DNA from: Strigamia acuminata
Taxonomy: Eukaryota > Arthropoda > Chilopoda > Geophilomorpha > Linotaeniidae
Direction of reading: 5' to 3'
DNA: 60,000 nucleotides
NCBI GenBank assembly: GCA_949358305.1
Contig: OX442315.1
Span: 30,346,427-30,406,426 of the forward strand
The notes below the pieces were generated by a model. The model did no database searches. It was not told the DNA's origin and was given only the letters and a program-made list of their open reading frames with translations. This document shows, piece by piece, positions 12,998-25,615 of this stretch. Made by a program: the position numbers and the translations under genes. Every line of letters starts with the position of its first letter. Within the stretch, counting starts at the first letter, position 1.

Positions 12998-13082
12998 GTA
13001 TTTCTTCGAGTTTAAGACGCACCTTTTTCCTCGTAAACATTTCTAAAAAACGTGGTGAGTCTTAGAATCGAAAATGTATGAT
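12998..13082. mobile_element. ACCGTATTT-ended palindromic MITE
   Basis: Left end ACCGTATTTCTTCGAGTTTA followed by AGACGCACC; the right side carries GGTGAGTCTTAGAATCGAAAAT, its inverted counterpart. A short, nearly palindromic element of a type common in invertebrate genomes; related to the copy at 11,640. Confidence 0.5.
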
Positions 13083-13458
13083 ACTACATTCCAATTTAGA
13101 CGACGTATAAAGTATATCTGAGGTTAGAGTTGAATTTAAAAAAATTAATCTTAGGCCAAAAAATTGATTATTAGACCAAACAATTCAATTTTAGACCAAG
13201 TAATTAATTACAAGAGGCCCTGAAAAAACATGTGTCTAGGGCCTCACAAAAAGCTTAATCCGTTCTTGGGTAGATTCATGCACACAATAGTTAGGGCCAA
13301 GATGCCCACGTCATAGATTCACGTGTGCAATGTGTTTCGCATGGATGTACAATTTACATGCACCTTGATTGCTACATTGTATTTTTTTTTAAAATAGTGT
13401 TATAGCAAAAACGTGTAAAGTGAGAACGATAATGAAAGAGTATTTTTTTGTATTACAT

Positions 13459-13515
13459 TCGAACCTCGTTATAACAAACGCGATATAACGAATTTTTCGT
13501 TGTATCGAATACTTA
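13459..13515. mobile_element. Fragment with CGAACCTCGTTATAAC terminal motif
   Basis: The motif and the following ATAACGAA palindromic pieces resemble Tc1/mariner- or pogo-type ends. Related ACGAAC and TAACGGATC pieces follow up to about 13,600, but no complete element could be bounded. Confidence 0.35.
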
Positions 13516-14188
13516 AGATTGGCTTGGTTGGTTGGTTTGCCATAGAACATGTTAAAAAGCTTTGATTTTACGAACTTTTGTTGTAACGGATCGATTTTTC
13601 GGGTCCCTTGCGACGCTCGACTGTTACTCTAAGCAATTTTTCTCGACCACTGCATGTTGTGGTTTTCGGGTATACCCGGAATAAAACGTTGTTCCTCAGC
13701 ATAACCAAATTTATCATTTTCTCTTTCTCTTATTTCACGTTGTTGGCATAATTGTTTTTTGTTTTGTGTTTTTGAATACATTTAGTTGACCCTTTTAGTC
13801 GACCACAATGAAACCTGTTTTTCCTCCTCTTTCACGGTCTTCAGTTGACTCATTTGCCTCTATTTCGTTCTACTCTTTATCGTCTGATAGTGTTTTATAT
13901 GGTGGTCCATCCACATTTTTTGAAAAATCTGAAAGTACCCACGTAGCCCAGGATTTATTAGTTTATTTATTAGTTTTAGAGTGGGTGGCATCCTGTGCAT
14001 CTGATTGGCAACTAAACCTTTCTATGAGTTAGCGGGCTTTGGAAGACGATAATTGAGCTACAACATCTTCCATTAAGTCCAAGGCGTGACGGCAGCAGAA
14101 AAGAATAAGTGTGATGAGAACAGTGTCCATCAACTTGAGCCTTGGGAAGAAATTTGCCTTAATGGACTTACTCTTTGGCAATATTAGA

Positions 14189-14255
14189 TGAACTGCAAAC
14201 GGGTAATCTCGGTTTGACTTCCGGCTCTGGACTTCATGGAGTCCGAGCTGTTTTT
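14189..14255 (+). repeat. tRNA-like B-box repeat module, copy 1
   Basis: This stretch matches, with scattered changes, the reverse strand at 44,840-44,909: a GCAAA..GGG..ATCT lead, a GGTTTGACTTCC element close to the Pol III B box GGTTCRANTCC, a short GGCTCTG..GGAGTCCGAGC hairpin and a T run. Two dispersed copies with the same order suggest a SINE or Pol III-derived repeat. No clear A box is seen, so the tRNA origin is inferred. Confidence 0.45.
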
Positions 14256-14607
14256 TTTTTTAATCATAAATTTGGGGGGCGGGAAGTAGACCTTGATTTT
14301 TTTGTAAAAAGTTATTTAAAGTGTTTTAAAATTAAGTCATCAAGGAATTACGCTGTAATTTTGCTTCGGTGTCTGGGTTTTTTTGTTTGTGGAATTTATC
14401 ACCACTACCTTTAAATCATATTCTAGGCACGATTTCAAGTTATGCTCATTACGTTGTTTGAACTGAGTTCTTGGCGTGATTGCTTGCATATTTGGAAGGT
14501 TAAAGAATTTGTGACAGATTTGTTGACAAATGCACCCCCTGCACTGAAAAGTAGTGAAACGTGTCAACGGTGTCATAGAGAATTCAATTTCATGGACGTG
14601 GCAAGAT

Positions 14608-15017
14608 TTAACCTTCCCATAGCCATGGTAGGTCAAAAAAATTACAGAAGTGGAAAAATCACTGTAATTCTTTTTTTTCTGATAATTAATTAATGAGGTT
14701 AACTTGTATTCCTCAAAAACTTTTTTTTCTTATTTTATAATGTCTAAATACAAATAGTTTTTCAATTGTTATTAAGATAATTTAATATTTATAACATAAA
14801 ACACCCTTAATGGGAGCGCCGTACACTGCTTTGCCATCTGTTTGCACTAGGTGGCGTATTAAAATTAGTCCTAAAACATGTGCTTTTACCAGGAAAAATG
14901 CGATTGCACCAGGAAAAATGTGATTCTGCACATGCGCAGAAGCATTTTAAAAGAAGGCCGATTTGACCGACCTTAGCTAGCAATGGTGGAAACTAGGCTT
15001 GGCTATGGGAAGGTTAA
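14608..15017. mobile_element. TTAA-flanked piggyBac-like MITE, copy 1 (410 bp)
   Basis: Bounded by TTAACCTTCCCATAGCCA on the left and its complement TGGCTATGGGAAGGTTAA on the right, so both ends carry TTAA, the target duplication of piggyBac-type transposons. It is non-coding. A 3' part contains two tandem copies of an 18-20 base ACCAGGAAAAATG..ATT unit. A second copy begins only 90 bp further on. Confidence 0.8.
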
Positions 15018-15106
15018 AGAACTTCGAATTATTGATTAGGGATTTGAGGATTGATATTAAAATACTCGGTAAAAGTTTTGTGCGTGTTTCCTAAGCAAGT
15101 ATTATC

Positions 15107-16069
15107 TTAACCTTCCCATAGCCATGGTGGGTCAAAAAAATTACAGAAGTGCAAAAATCACTGTAATTCTTTTTTTCCTGAAAATTAATTAATGAGGTTA
15201 ACTTTTATTCCTCAAAAACATTTTTTTCTTATTTTATAATGTCTAAATACAAATAGTTTTTCAATAATAGTGAGTTTGCGGTTGCCAATTGTTCCTTATA
15301 ATTATGAGTTACAAGCTCATAATTATAATTATAATTCCTTCTTGGATTAGGCACTTGCGGTAAAACCAATATATTTTATAAATTATACTTATGAATACCA
15401 TGTGAACAGTACAAATCACTTGCATGTAATGGTAGAACAAATCCATATGCAAAAGAAAATGAAAATCTGTAGTTTTACTAATTTGACATTTTTCAGACAT
15501 AAAATTGTCTTCCAGTTTATTTATTTGCTTACCTGGAATGATTTTAGTTGTTTCTATCCTTCGATGGCAGAAAGAAATTGTGATTGAGGCTGAATGTTGA
15601 AACAGGTCAGGCAGCCATTTTGAATTTCCATCAGCACTATCAGCGCCATTTGCAATAGTGGGAGGAGCTTCAAATAGTGTTAAGCGATCTGATTGGCTCC
15701 CTTATTTTACAAAATAGTGTAAAAGTTGAGGAGTTACGTTATGTTATAAGTCCATTTTTATAATTATGAGCTTGTAACTCATAATTATAAGGAACAATTG
15801 GCAACCGCAAACTCACTATTTAATAAGATAATTTAATATTTATAACATAAAACACCCTTAATGGGAGCGCCGTACACCACTTTGCCATCTGTTTGCACTA
15901 GGTGGCGTATTAAAATTAGTCCTAAAACATGTGCTTTTACCAGGAAAAATGCGATTGCACCAGGAAAAATGTGATTGTGCACATGTGCAGAAGGATTTTT
16001 AAAAGAAGGCAGAAATGACCGACCTTAGCTAGCAATGGTGGAAACTAGGCTTGGCTATGGGAAGGTTAA
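15107..16069. mobile_element. TTAA-flanked piggyBac-like MITE, copy 2, interrupted
   Basis: Same ends and body as the copy at 14,608-15,017, with TTAA at 15107-15110 and 16066-16069. The body is split at about 15,265/15,821 by another inverted-repeat element; without it the copy would be about 408 bp. The copies share most of their sequence with a few substitutions. Confidence 0.8.
15266..15820. mobile_element. Long-TIR element nested in a MITE (555 bp)
   Basis: Inverted terminal repeats of about 62 bp (15266-15327 and 15759-15820) that look perfect, starting AATAGTGAGTTTGCGG. The interior has no plausible transposase. It lies inside the second TTAA-flanked MITE, which is uninterrupted in the first copy; this dates it as the younger insertion. 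The exact target duplication is not resolved. Confidence 0.78.
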
Positions 16070-16133
16070 CTATGATTTAAATTGGGATTTAGTGGCCATC
16101 TATAGCACAACACACTATTAATACAAGAGAGAC

Positions 16134-16245
16134 TAACTGCATTCCAAAAAAAAAAACAATTTTAGTTTAAATGTAATTTAAGTTTTAACATCGGTTAAAA
16201 CAGGAAATGATGTCATTTTTGGTTTAAAATTGAAGTGCAGCTAGC
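16134..16245. mobile_element. GCTGCATTC-family MITE (diverged)
   Basis: Begins CTGCATTCCAAAA and ends GAAGTGCAGCTA. Its middle shares AGGAAATGATGTCATTTTTG and neighbouring sequence with the element at 18,749-18,887, so the two are family members; this one lacks part of the right arm. Confidence 0.6.
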
Positions 16246-18748
16246 GTTTTATCGAAGTTTGTACTGGTCTAACTCTAAACAGTTAGTGATGATCTGATGA
16301 AAGGAAGCGGTCATAAGTTAAGCGATTTTTGGATATTTGTTCCTAAATGCTGACGTGATTAGTCCCTTTTCTTTTCTTTACTTTATTTTTATGTGTATAC
16401 GTATAGGTGACCACTTGAGAGGTGGATAATTCACCTGAAAGTGTTTCTGACACTTGAAAGTCTGATCATTCGATCTAATTTTTGAGGCGGCCATTTTGAA
16501 TTTGGTTGTAAAAGCCAAAACTCGTCATAAACCGATTCATATCATAAACCACTCAAGTCGTGGTTTTGGTTTTAATGGTTTTTGGTGATGCTTTTTGGCT
16601 GTTTTTGTGTCCATTCCGTTTCGAGAATCGGTAAAAAGCGTTTGTTTGCTTTTTTAGTACTCATCTACCGTTTTCAGTTTATTCAAATTTCTTCCAAACT
16701 TGGTTAGGATCACATCACTTGTTGAGAACGATTTACTTGTGTTGTCATTATGTCACTTGTTGGTGAAAGGGCACTGAAAAAATTTTCATTTTAAAATTCC
16801 GTTCTGTTCTGTGCATATTAAATTCTATTTTTTTTTCCGTTAAAACAACAGTGCGGTACACACATACCATTATACCGGTACATGAATTATCAAATCAGGA
16901 GGCAGTGGATAACTGAGATACTTTGATTAGAAATAAGAGAAACTTTGTCGGTATTTCGAAAACAAAAAACATATTTCAAAGTTAAAATATAAATAATATT
17001 CGTCACTCTTTCTTAGGAATGTTCTTGGCGAAATCTGATGATATAGGAGGAGGTAATTTAGCGGAAATACGTAGGATCTTTGAATGAAATATGAAGAAAT
17101 TATGTGTGTCAATATTACAGCTAGAGGTGCATATCGCAGAGATCAAAACACAATTTTAGAAGAACATTTGAGTTTCTGCAATTTTTCTCCTCCGCTGTGC
17201 TGAGAAAGATATGAAGAGAGAACGAAAATAGGATTAAAGCGTCACTCCCGATTCTTAGAATAGTTAGTTTGAAATAAACACGTCAATAACTGAATAGAAT
17301 GTTAAATTTAGACTTCTCTTTAAGAAGATTAAAGGCATTTAGTGTAGCCACAGACCACAAGTTCCGTCTTATTTTTCCGAAGCGCAGCAACTGATAAATA
17401 CTTTATTTTCTTTTTAAATCCAGATAGCCTGGCAATGCAATTGTGAAATTTGAGATAAAGTAAACATAAAAAAATCTTTCCAGTTTCGAAATTGTCTTTA
17501 GGCTGATTTGGTGGAGTGAAAGAGTAAAGAAATAGACATATGGTTGTTTTCCCTTACCCCATCATTTTATCTTAATCTTTATGCGAGGAGTTCGGCGGTC
17601 GTTCATCTCTTCTCACTTTATCTTATATCAAACTAATGAACTTTTCTTATTTATATTCAAGTAGCAATCAGTAGAAATTAAATATTTAGATTTTACATAT
17701 ATTTGTATTTACTTTTTCAGTTGAAATATTTTCTCCATTTTTCCCGGCTTTTCTGAAGAGTTAAAAGAGTAAACATCCTCTAAACCCGGTCCGATCAAGA
17801 CGTTTAATTAGAATTGAATTTCTTAATTCGTTGTTTGCAGACTTTAATTTAGAATAAATTATTAAATCTTTTGAAATGACATTTATGAATAGTTTATAAA
17901 TTGCCCGTGCAAATGAACGTTGTTTTAATTTGAGAAATAAATTAAACAATTCGAAACCAAAATGTAATATCCACAAAACATAAGCTTTGAGTAACTGTAC
18001 AGATAACGTCAGGGCCGCGTGGCGTGACCGATTCGCGCTCCATTTCCCGTCAGATTCACTGTGCCATGTGAGTCTGTTCAATGTTACGACCCCCAAAAAA
18101 ATTTGTGATTTTATTCTGAAGATGTATGGTTTTATCATGTAATACTGAGAAATTTACTCAGATATTAATGTTGAATAGTTAGTAAGGCAATCGTTGTGTA
18201 TGAGAAAAGCAAACAGCTCAGATTCAGAAAATCCGCACATGTTCTGATTACCAGTTGGACGCATTACCAGTTGTGCTATCGAGAACGCTTGGGAGCTCTT
18301 ATCTGTCACAAAACACAATTTCGTTCCTCTGTGGTAGAAACAGCGTTGATTTGAACAGCTGGAATATAAAATGTTGAATGTTGAAAAAATTTCATTTCTG
18401 GTTAAGTTTATTTTTCTAGGAATAAATTTTCATACGTTGAGATTGAAAGTTCTAGGTGAAATATTTTCCAATATAGTGGAGTACAATCAAGCAATTCAAA
18501 CAAATGTGTGGGAAAGTCTGATTGATGTAACGCAGAGATTTATAAAGAGGAAGGAAACAAACAAAATTTATCTTCTGTGCAAGACAGTTCATGGCCTTTA
18601 ATAAGTAGATAAAATGGGATTAGGCCATTTTAATCTGATTATTCTTGTGAAATTATAAGTCGGATTACTTAGATGAATGATGACACACTATTAGCTTACA
18701 AAAAAATTCTAAATTGTTCTGTTTGCATTAGAAAATTTAGAGAAACAG

Positions 18749-18887
18749 TAGCTGCATTCAAAAATTAAAATAACAATTTTAGTTTAAGTGTATTTTAAGT
18801 TCTAACATGGTTTAAACAGGAAATGATGTCATTTTTGGTTTAAAATTGAAGTAAAACACAAAATATTTTAGTTTTTGAATGCAGCTA
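18749..18887. mobile_element. GCTGCATTC-family MITE with TA target
   Basis: Ends TAGCTGCATTCAAAAA and TTTTTGAATGCAGCTA are inverted repeats; TA on both sides fits Tc1/mariner-type target duplication. About 139 bp and non-coding. Confidence 0.7.
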
Positions 18888-21364
18888 CTAGGAAAGGTGT
18901 GTTTTTTTAAACTTTTTCTCTTGGTTTGTCAGACACGTATCAGTTTCATTTCAAAGATAAACTCGGATTTATCGCGCTAAACGTGTAGCAATGCTTTTGT
19001 TTTTGATTGTGTGTGGTGTGTAACTGTGTTATAAAAACAACTAAAGTTTGTTTAAGGTGTCAAAATTTTGCGGTGCTTAAAGGTGGAAGAGTAATTAGTG
19101 AAGATGTCTATGCTCATTACGACTAATTATGCACATTTTCGGTGGTTGTTTCCAAGTGGCAACTTAAATTGGATTAATTTGGGTAGATGTTTACTTACGG
19201 TAGGTCTAACGTGGGGAAAAAACAACTTCTAATCGATATTTGTAAATATTTTGTTTTTATTCTATTAAGTGGAAAGTTGTGGAGTAAAAGACAGATGTTT
19301 GCTAGTCAAAGTGATTCATTCAAATCAAGCGGAATGTATAAGTAAATGAGTCACGTGGGGTGACTTTTGTAGGAAGACGTCGTGGAGGTCACGAATAAGT
19401 ATAATTTGTATTGCATTTTTTCATAGGAATATCAGTTTAATCGGAATTAAAGAGAAAATTAAAAGGTCAAGAGCGGTGAGTTTGTGAAATCAAAATAATA
19501 TCAATTTTTGTTTTGCGACGCATCACGAGATTTCATGTCAAATTCTACTTCAACAGTGCCGGTTGTTGAATGTAATTGAATCTGTTATCTGGGTTTTTGG
19601 ATGTGAAGATTCGCGCACCATTCATGATGCATCCTAGCGTAAGTCTTTGTGTGCACAGATGATTGTTGACGGAAACTGTGGGGCTCATATTTGGAGAGGA
19701 GGAGGATTATGATGAGAATCTTGCAAATGAAGTGTTAAATTATTTATTATTATAATTCAGATGGTGGAGAAATGCGATGTAAGAGATAATGCGGGGGAGA
19801 GCAAGTGCTTTACGTTGCTCTAAAAGAGAGTGGATTTGTCACGATTTTGACAAACCAACTTTAAAACGATAAGAAAAATGAAGCAGTTTAATAATATTTA
19901 TTTAAAAATTACCTGAAAAATCGCTTAACTTTGCCTGGCTACATGATATGTGGTTCCTCCTTCTGACAGCCATTAAGAAGTTCTTGTAGACGGCAGTAAA
20001 ACTCTTCACCCTCAACTGCGCAGATATGTACAAGCTCTCTTCAGTGCATGTTCGAACGACGCTCGAAAGATTGTGCATATCAATTCCTCCATTGTAAGAT
20101 GCATTTTCGTGTGAGGCAATTGATCATGTCTACGGTAGCCCTTACGAAGACTGTCCTGTTGTGTGTAGTGCATTGTTGAAGGGTATTTTAATGAACTACA
20201 CATGATAGTGCAGTTTTCCAATAAACACCACATGAGACATTGTGAAAACGCACCTTTAGTGGTTCTTTGCTACCTGCTAAAGTTGAATTCTCTTCGTAAA
20301 GTTTAAAAGAATCAATTCTTTGGTAAAATCGCACAGCAGAAGTGAAACTTGTCGACTTATTCCAAATAACAAATGCAACAATCGCCACTGCGCCAAAAGA
20401 AGTTTCACTTCGAAACAAAGAGAGAGAGAAGCGACAGCTGCAGTATTGTGAAAACGTGATAAAATAATCACGCCCGTAGTGACTTTTAAAAGTTATAAAA
20501 GTAGCTAATAATAATCAACTGAGCTTTAGGGTATTCTCAAAGAGCTCATTTTCTGACACGTACAAACGACCTGAGTGACCTGGCCAAACAAGACACTCAT
20601 TTAGCGGACAGAGAAACTGGGAAGCGGCAAACAATGCCTTGGGTTGACCATCGCCTAATTGCCCCCACCATTAAAGGAACGACGAACTTCTTTTCTGACT
20701 TCAGTTTGGTCGACCAACGCATCATGTGACCAATTTTTACTGGCAGGAGCTGTACTGATAGGAGAAACACGATCGATTAGTGGAAACAGGAACGGCGAAT
20801 GTTTTTTTTTGGTCTAATGAAGTGCAACCGCTTGAAAAACATGGCCGCTAACCAGTATTGACACAAGTGAAGCTAATTAGGCGGGCTAATTTACAACTTA
20901 AATATGAAGTCTTTAGTGTATAAATAATGGCGATTCTTCATTTCTTCGCAATTTTTTGGCTTGTTAGTTTGATTTTTCACTCGCATTTTGTGTGTTCCGG
21001 TTAAAAAACTTGTTAAAGGACATTTAAAGTAAATTCAAATTTACATGGGAGAAATATCTGTGCAAAGGTTTCCTAAACTGGCATGTAAAACGCTGAAGTA
21101 TGTTTGTTCATGAATCACATTTAGTAGATTAAATTTATTCACGATAAAGAGTAACTGCACTTTGAGTTAACTTTACTTTGATGTTTATAAAAGCGATCAG
21201 CATGGTATTTGAGAGATTTTTCTTTCCTTTTAGCTTGGAGTCGTGATCTTGAACTCGGCTTGTGATGACAGCGAATTGTCGTCTAGCGTTCATTGCTGCT
21301 TCAAGTGTTATCGCAAGAATACGCGTCGTGCTATCCTGCCTTTTTTAATTAACGCGCGACTGGT

Positions 21365-21381
21365 GGGGGGGGGGGGGGGGG
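21365..21381. repeat. Poly-G run (17 G)
   Basis: Uninterrupted G tract in an otherwise AT-rich region, followed by GTTTGGGGG. Confidence 0.8.
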
Positions 21382-21991
21382 TTTGGGGGATTTAACAATC
21401 AGTGTATCTCGATTTAAAATAAAACGATTTTATGTCATCAGTTGAGCTTACTTTTTTGTAATGAAAAGAGTTAAAGGGCAAGTAGTTATAGCTTAAAAAC
21501 TTTATTATTTAAAAATTTTAAATTATCGTATTTGCATATTGGGGTGTTTTTCCCACATTGCCAACTTCTGTAGTCGGTCATTTCCATATGATGCTGACCG
21601 CTACGTCAGCGTCTCTTATCTTAATAAATTCGCTTTTATGCTAACTAGCTTTCCAAGATGGCTGTATGTTAATTTCCTCCATTCGAGCATTTTACAAGAA
21701 GTTCCAGAAACACAATACATATAATTGATTTGGTGATTCTATTTAAGGGGTGAACGTACACACACTCAATTGTCAAGAATTAGGTTTTAAATTGCAAGTG
21801 CAGTTGCCATAAACAATATAGCAATGATCTGCTAGAACTGATAATAAGTAAAGTAAAATAATTTTCCACAGAAAACTTAAATTTTGTTGTACAAAATAGT
21901 GCTAATTGAATACTAAATGGATAGGTCAAATAAGTCTTATTTTCGTAGTGAATTGTAAAAAGTTTATGCAAATTAGATTTATTATACAGGA

Positions 21992-22261
21992 GCTGCATTC
22001 GAAAACTACGGTAGCAAATACTATTTGCATTAACCATCGTCAAACCGCTGCTTGAATTAAAGAACGTGATTATAAAGACGAGAAGTTTGGCAGAACTCTG
22101 TGCATCAATACAAGCACAGATTCGAAAAATTAGGTGGAATGAATGAAATTATCGGTGGGATAATATCAATATGGCAATATATTATCCTTGTAGTGTGGTG
22201 CCATTCAGGTGGCAACAATTTTGTTCAGTATTATATTTTAAACGAGCTTTTTGAATGCAGC
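21992..22261. mobile_element. GCTGCATTC-family MITE (270 bp)
   Basis: GCTGCATTCGAAAA at the left and TTTTTGAATGCAGC at the right are inverted; the interior differs from the 139-bp members, so only the ends are shared. Confidence 0.55.
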
Positions 22262-24773
22262 TAGTGTTTACTACTGAGCTGGAGTCAGTACAAATTATAC
22301 TTTTTGTTTTATAAAATATTCTAATTGAGTACTAAACTAAAGCCCAGATAAGTTTTATTTTCGTAATGAATTCTGAAAATGTTATGTCAACTTGACATGT
22401 ATTTTTTTTTTATTTCTTAGTGAAATATGGAGTTCAGGGCAAGAGAGAAATAGATAAACGTTGAAAAATGTTGAAAAAAGTTCAGATTTCCAGTCTAAAT
22501 GGAAATCCATCAGCCCAATAGTTGCTCCCTTGTGTGTTAAACTTTGTCCACCTAACTTATGATATTTGGGGAAGCTTTACTTCTAATAAAGTGTTTTTAG
22601 TGTCAAAGGGTATTTCCATCAAAATCGTTTCTACCCAAATTCAATATGTCACTTACAATTTGATGTGTGCGCAGCCTTGCTCCACTTTCGGATGGTCGGG
22701 TGGTCAAATCGCATCTGCTTGACACTTGTAAGACTCATTTTTGAAATATTAAATGCTCCGCGAACAGAAAAAGTTTGAGAACCACTGAATTAGTTAATTT
22801 ATTAAAGCCACTCACTTTTTTTTTACACCAGACCAATTACAAATTGCAGAAGTAGGAAAAAGGGAATTCGAATGCTTTACCTTTTATTTCCCCGGACACC
22901 GTTTTTTGTTGCATTAATTAAGCCAAACCCATTGTATAATTGGCTAATTGCAATGCCAGAGATGCTATCTTTCAAACACTTCTTAATTATTGAAGAAAAA
23001 AATTGATAAATTATTTTATTAATTAAAACTACGATAAGCTCGAAAAGTGAACATTCTGCACTGGAAACCCTTCTCCCAGCTTAAGCTGGTCTTGTGGGAG
23101 TTGAGTGGAAAATTGGCTGCACTGATCTTAAGAAGTTGCAAGAATTTACTGCAAATTCTAACTTAGTTGATATGACTTGTTATTGGTGCTGTGCATTGAT
23201 TTGCACATTCACTGAACAACTCTTTGACGGACAAATTCCTCGATAGACACATTTTCAAGTGTGCCTGCTCTCCTGGGGGTAACTTGTTTGTGTTTAACCT
23301 TAACCACAAAAGCTGAGTTTATATTAAATCATGGACCATACAGTTTACTATAGTCACGCTGATTGTCACTGCTCTCAGATGGACAAATAACTCAGCTAGA
23401 TTCTTTGGTCCTTTGGGGATTTGAGATGTTATTTATTTTCTCAAATACCTTGGGGTTAGATGTTGTCGAAACTTTACTATTTACTCTGTTACGCATCAGG
23501 GTGAGATGTGGACAATCACAACTGGGCTATTTGTTTAAAAAAATCAAATTCAAGAAATGTCAACCGTGCGTGGGCAGGAAATGGAACGAGCAAAACCTTG
23601 TGGACATGTTTGTGTGGGAGAAGTGCACAGCATTCAGCACAATACTAAATGCAATTGTGATGGAATATTTGTTGAAAGATAAGCGCGTCGTTATACTTCT
23701 ATACACGAAATATAAACTTGGAAAGTTTGTTTTTTTATTATTATTTTTATTTTTTTTTTATTTTTTTTTTTATCTTTTGTGAATCGTTGAAAAGCTTTTG
23801 GTAATGAGGAAATTGTTTGTTTTACTTTTTTTTCTTGTGATTTGTTTGATTTTTTTCGTCTGGATTATCGACCGTTTTTCTAAACTCGACTTGATCATTT
23901 GAGTAAAGAATAGTACTAACGAGTAAAGTAAAAATAACTTGTGGGAATTGGAAGTTTCATTGTGTAATACTTCTTTGAATATCATAATTAAGTGGAGACA
24001 AGTGTATGAAACTAGTTCTATTCAATTTGGTGCAAGAAAACTTATCATTTCTCCGAAACAAAACCGTGATGGGGAGGGAGTTCATTAACAAAGTAAATTT
24101 GCCTTTGCTTTTTACAAAAGCTTTTTGGGATTAAGTTTTAAATTTGTTGTCTCCATTAATTTGTTTAAATTTGCTGGTGCACGATTTTTTAGATGTTATA
24201 AAATATTAAAATTAGGTTAAATCTTTTATAAGGACGATTTATTCACGAGACAAAAACAGGAAAAGACAGGTGGATCAAAGCTTTAAGAGTGCTGCATTGA
24301 TCTATGATGGGAGCTTAGAATGGTGAGAATTTAATGTTTTCATTCAAGTTGAACCATTGGGCAAACAACCAATTACATTCTCGCTTTCATTCGATTTGAA
24401 CAAACTAAATAGAATGATTTCAGTGCGAATTTTTTCTTCATTGCTCCAATAATCGGACAAATTGATAAATAAGATCCGAGTTGTATTATTTTTGTTGCAC
24501 ATTAATATTTTCTCACCAAATATCATACTTGTACGTGTTCTGGCAAATTACTGCAAATTGGTTGTCCACTCGACAATTAAAGATATTAGTAAGGAATTGT
24601 AATTAGAAAGCAAAAGAAAATATACAGCCTGATAAAAATTGAAATTGAAGCTTTTAATTTCATTTATCATTGATATAAATTATTTACTCTTGGTAGAAAT
24701 TCGTCTAACTTTGGAGTTTCCATTTTTTATGGAACAAAAAGACGGTTTTTAACTGAAGCTGAAGTTTTGTGAT

Positions 24774-24972
24774 CTTCAATTGCGATTTTTCCCCATTTGC
24801 TCACGGAATTCGACCATTGTACAAACACTAAAGGTGCTGGGCTCGAGACCAAATAAATATGACACATATCTACTTACCGTAGACGGGAATTGCAATTTCC
24901 AAACGCGATTTTCTTCTATTTGCGCCTGGAATTTGACCATTGTGGAAATACTAAAGTTGCTCTGCTCGATGA
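24774..24972. repeat. Degenerate tandem duplication, about 119-bp period
   Basis: Two diverged copies (about 24,774-24,845 and 24,893-24,972) share GCGATTTT, CCATTTGC/CTATTTGC, GGAATT(C/T)GACCATTGT, AAACACTAAAGGTGCT/AAATACTAAAGTTGCT and CTCGA. Function unknown. Confidence 0.6.
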
Positions 24973-25151
24973 AACTATCGTTTCGGTTGCACCATGGCCA
25001 CTTAGGCTAGAATTTCACTCTGTTGGAAGATTTTAAGCACCGGTAATTTGCTTTATCCTGTAAATTGTTAGTTTGTTTCTGGTGTCGCTTTTGCATAAAT
25101 TAAACAAGAAAGAAAAACAATCTATTTGAATTGTATATTTTTTAAAATACC

Positions 25152-25157
25152 TTTAAT
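25152..25157 (-). terminator. Possible polyadenylation signal of GARNL3 (ATTAAA)
   Basis: The common ATTAAA variant on the minus strand, about 365 bases beyond the GARNL3 stop codon. I saw no canonical AATAAA closer on that strand. Low certainty. Confidence 0.3.
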
Positions 25158-25520
25158 TTTTTACAAATTTCAAAAAACACGGAAATGTTTAGTATAATAT
25201 ATTCAACTGCAAGTTATAAATGAGCAGCAAAATAATGTGCTGCTCATTCACACCACCGAATGGTGACAAAATAATGTTTATCTACTCACGAGGAAAAACT
25301 GAGCAAAATAGATAATCATGCAAAGAGAAAGACTTGGAAAGAGAGACTTGAACTATAGCTCGAAATACATCCATGTGGCATCGCAACACGATCGGACACC
25401 GAACATCGATTTGAGAAAAATACTGTTTGAACATTTCCTTACAACCACATGTAAACAACAAAACAGTATAAAAGTTTTGTCCTAGACGTCAACAGTCAAC
25501 ATATTTCCACTATGAGTGGT

Positions 25521-25615
25521 CTAGTCTTCGTCAGAGGAATCTTCGGTCCAGTTGTAAACTGCTGTTTGCCTTTGTCGCAACGCCTTCTGGTAGTTCTCTT
25601 TCCGTGAGTAGTGGT
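25521..25615 (-). CDS. GARNL3: GARNL3 exon (last coding; stop codon)
   Basis: AG acceptor at 25616-25617. Enters in phase 1, codes (N)HYSRKENYQKALRQRQ..., and ends NWTEDSSDED with TAG at 25521-25523. The phase matches the exon at 30,002; the acidic end is my only functional clue. Assignment to GARNL3 rests on phase, strand and order, since this tail is poorly conserved. Confidence 0.8.

Larger units (their letters stand above)
8914..25520. other. Gene-poor intergenic region rich in short DNA transposons
   Basis: No coding gene could be supported in this 16.6 kb. It holds the MITEs listed separately (hAT-like, TTAA-flanked, nested long-TIR, TA-flanked palindromes), fragments of pogo/mariner-like ends near 12,834 and 13,459, homopolymers, and a degenerate tandem duplication near 24.8 kb. 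The 3'UTR of the minus-strand GARNL3 gene probably occupies the last few hundred bases. Confidence 0.55.

Noticed and set aside
19990-20470. Coding-like patch on the minus strand (hydrophobic SFGAVAIVAFVIW segment, strong AAG/GTGCGT donor)
   Set aside because: Could be a first exon, but no further exons or family resemblance could be traced, and several stops follow in all frames. Not supported enough to list.
22769-22790. TTTGAGAACCACTG, a hAT-type terminal motif
   Set aside because: No opposite end or 8-bp duplication was found, so it may be chance or an old fragment.
23363-23782. 139-codon open frame on the plus strand
   Set aside because: Ends in a poly-Phe run coded by a T-rich microsatellite; no domain, no splice context.
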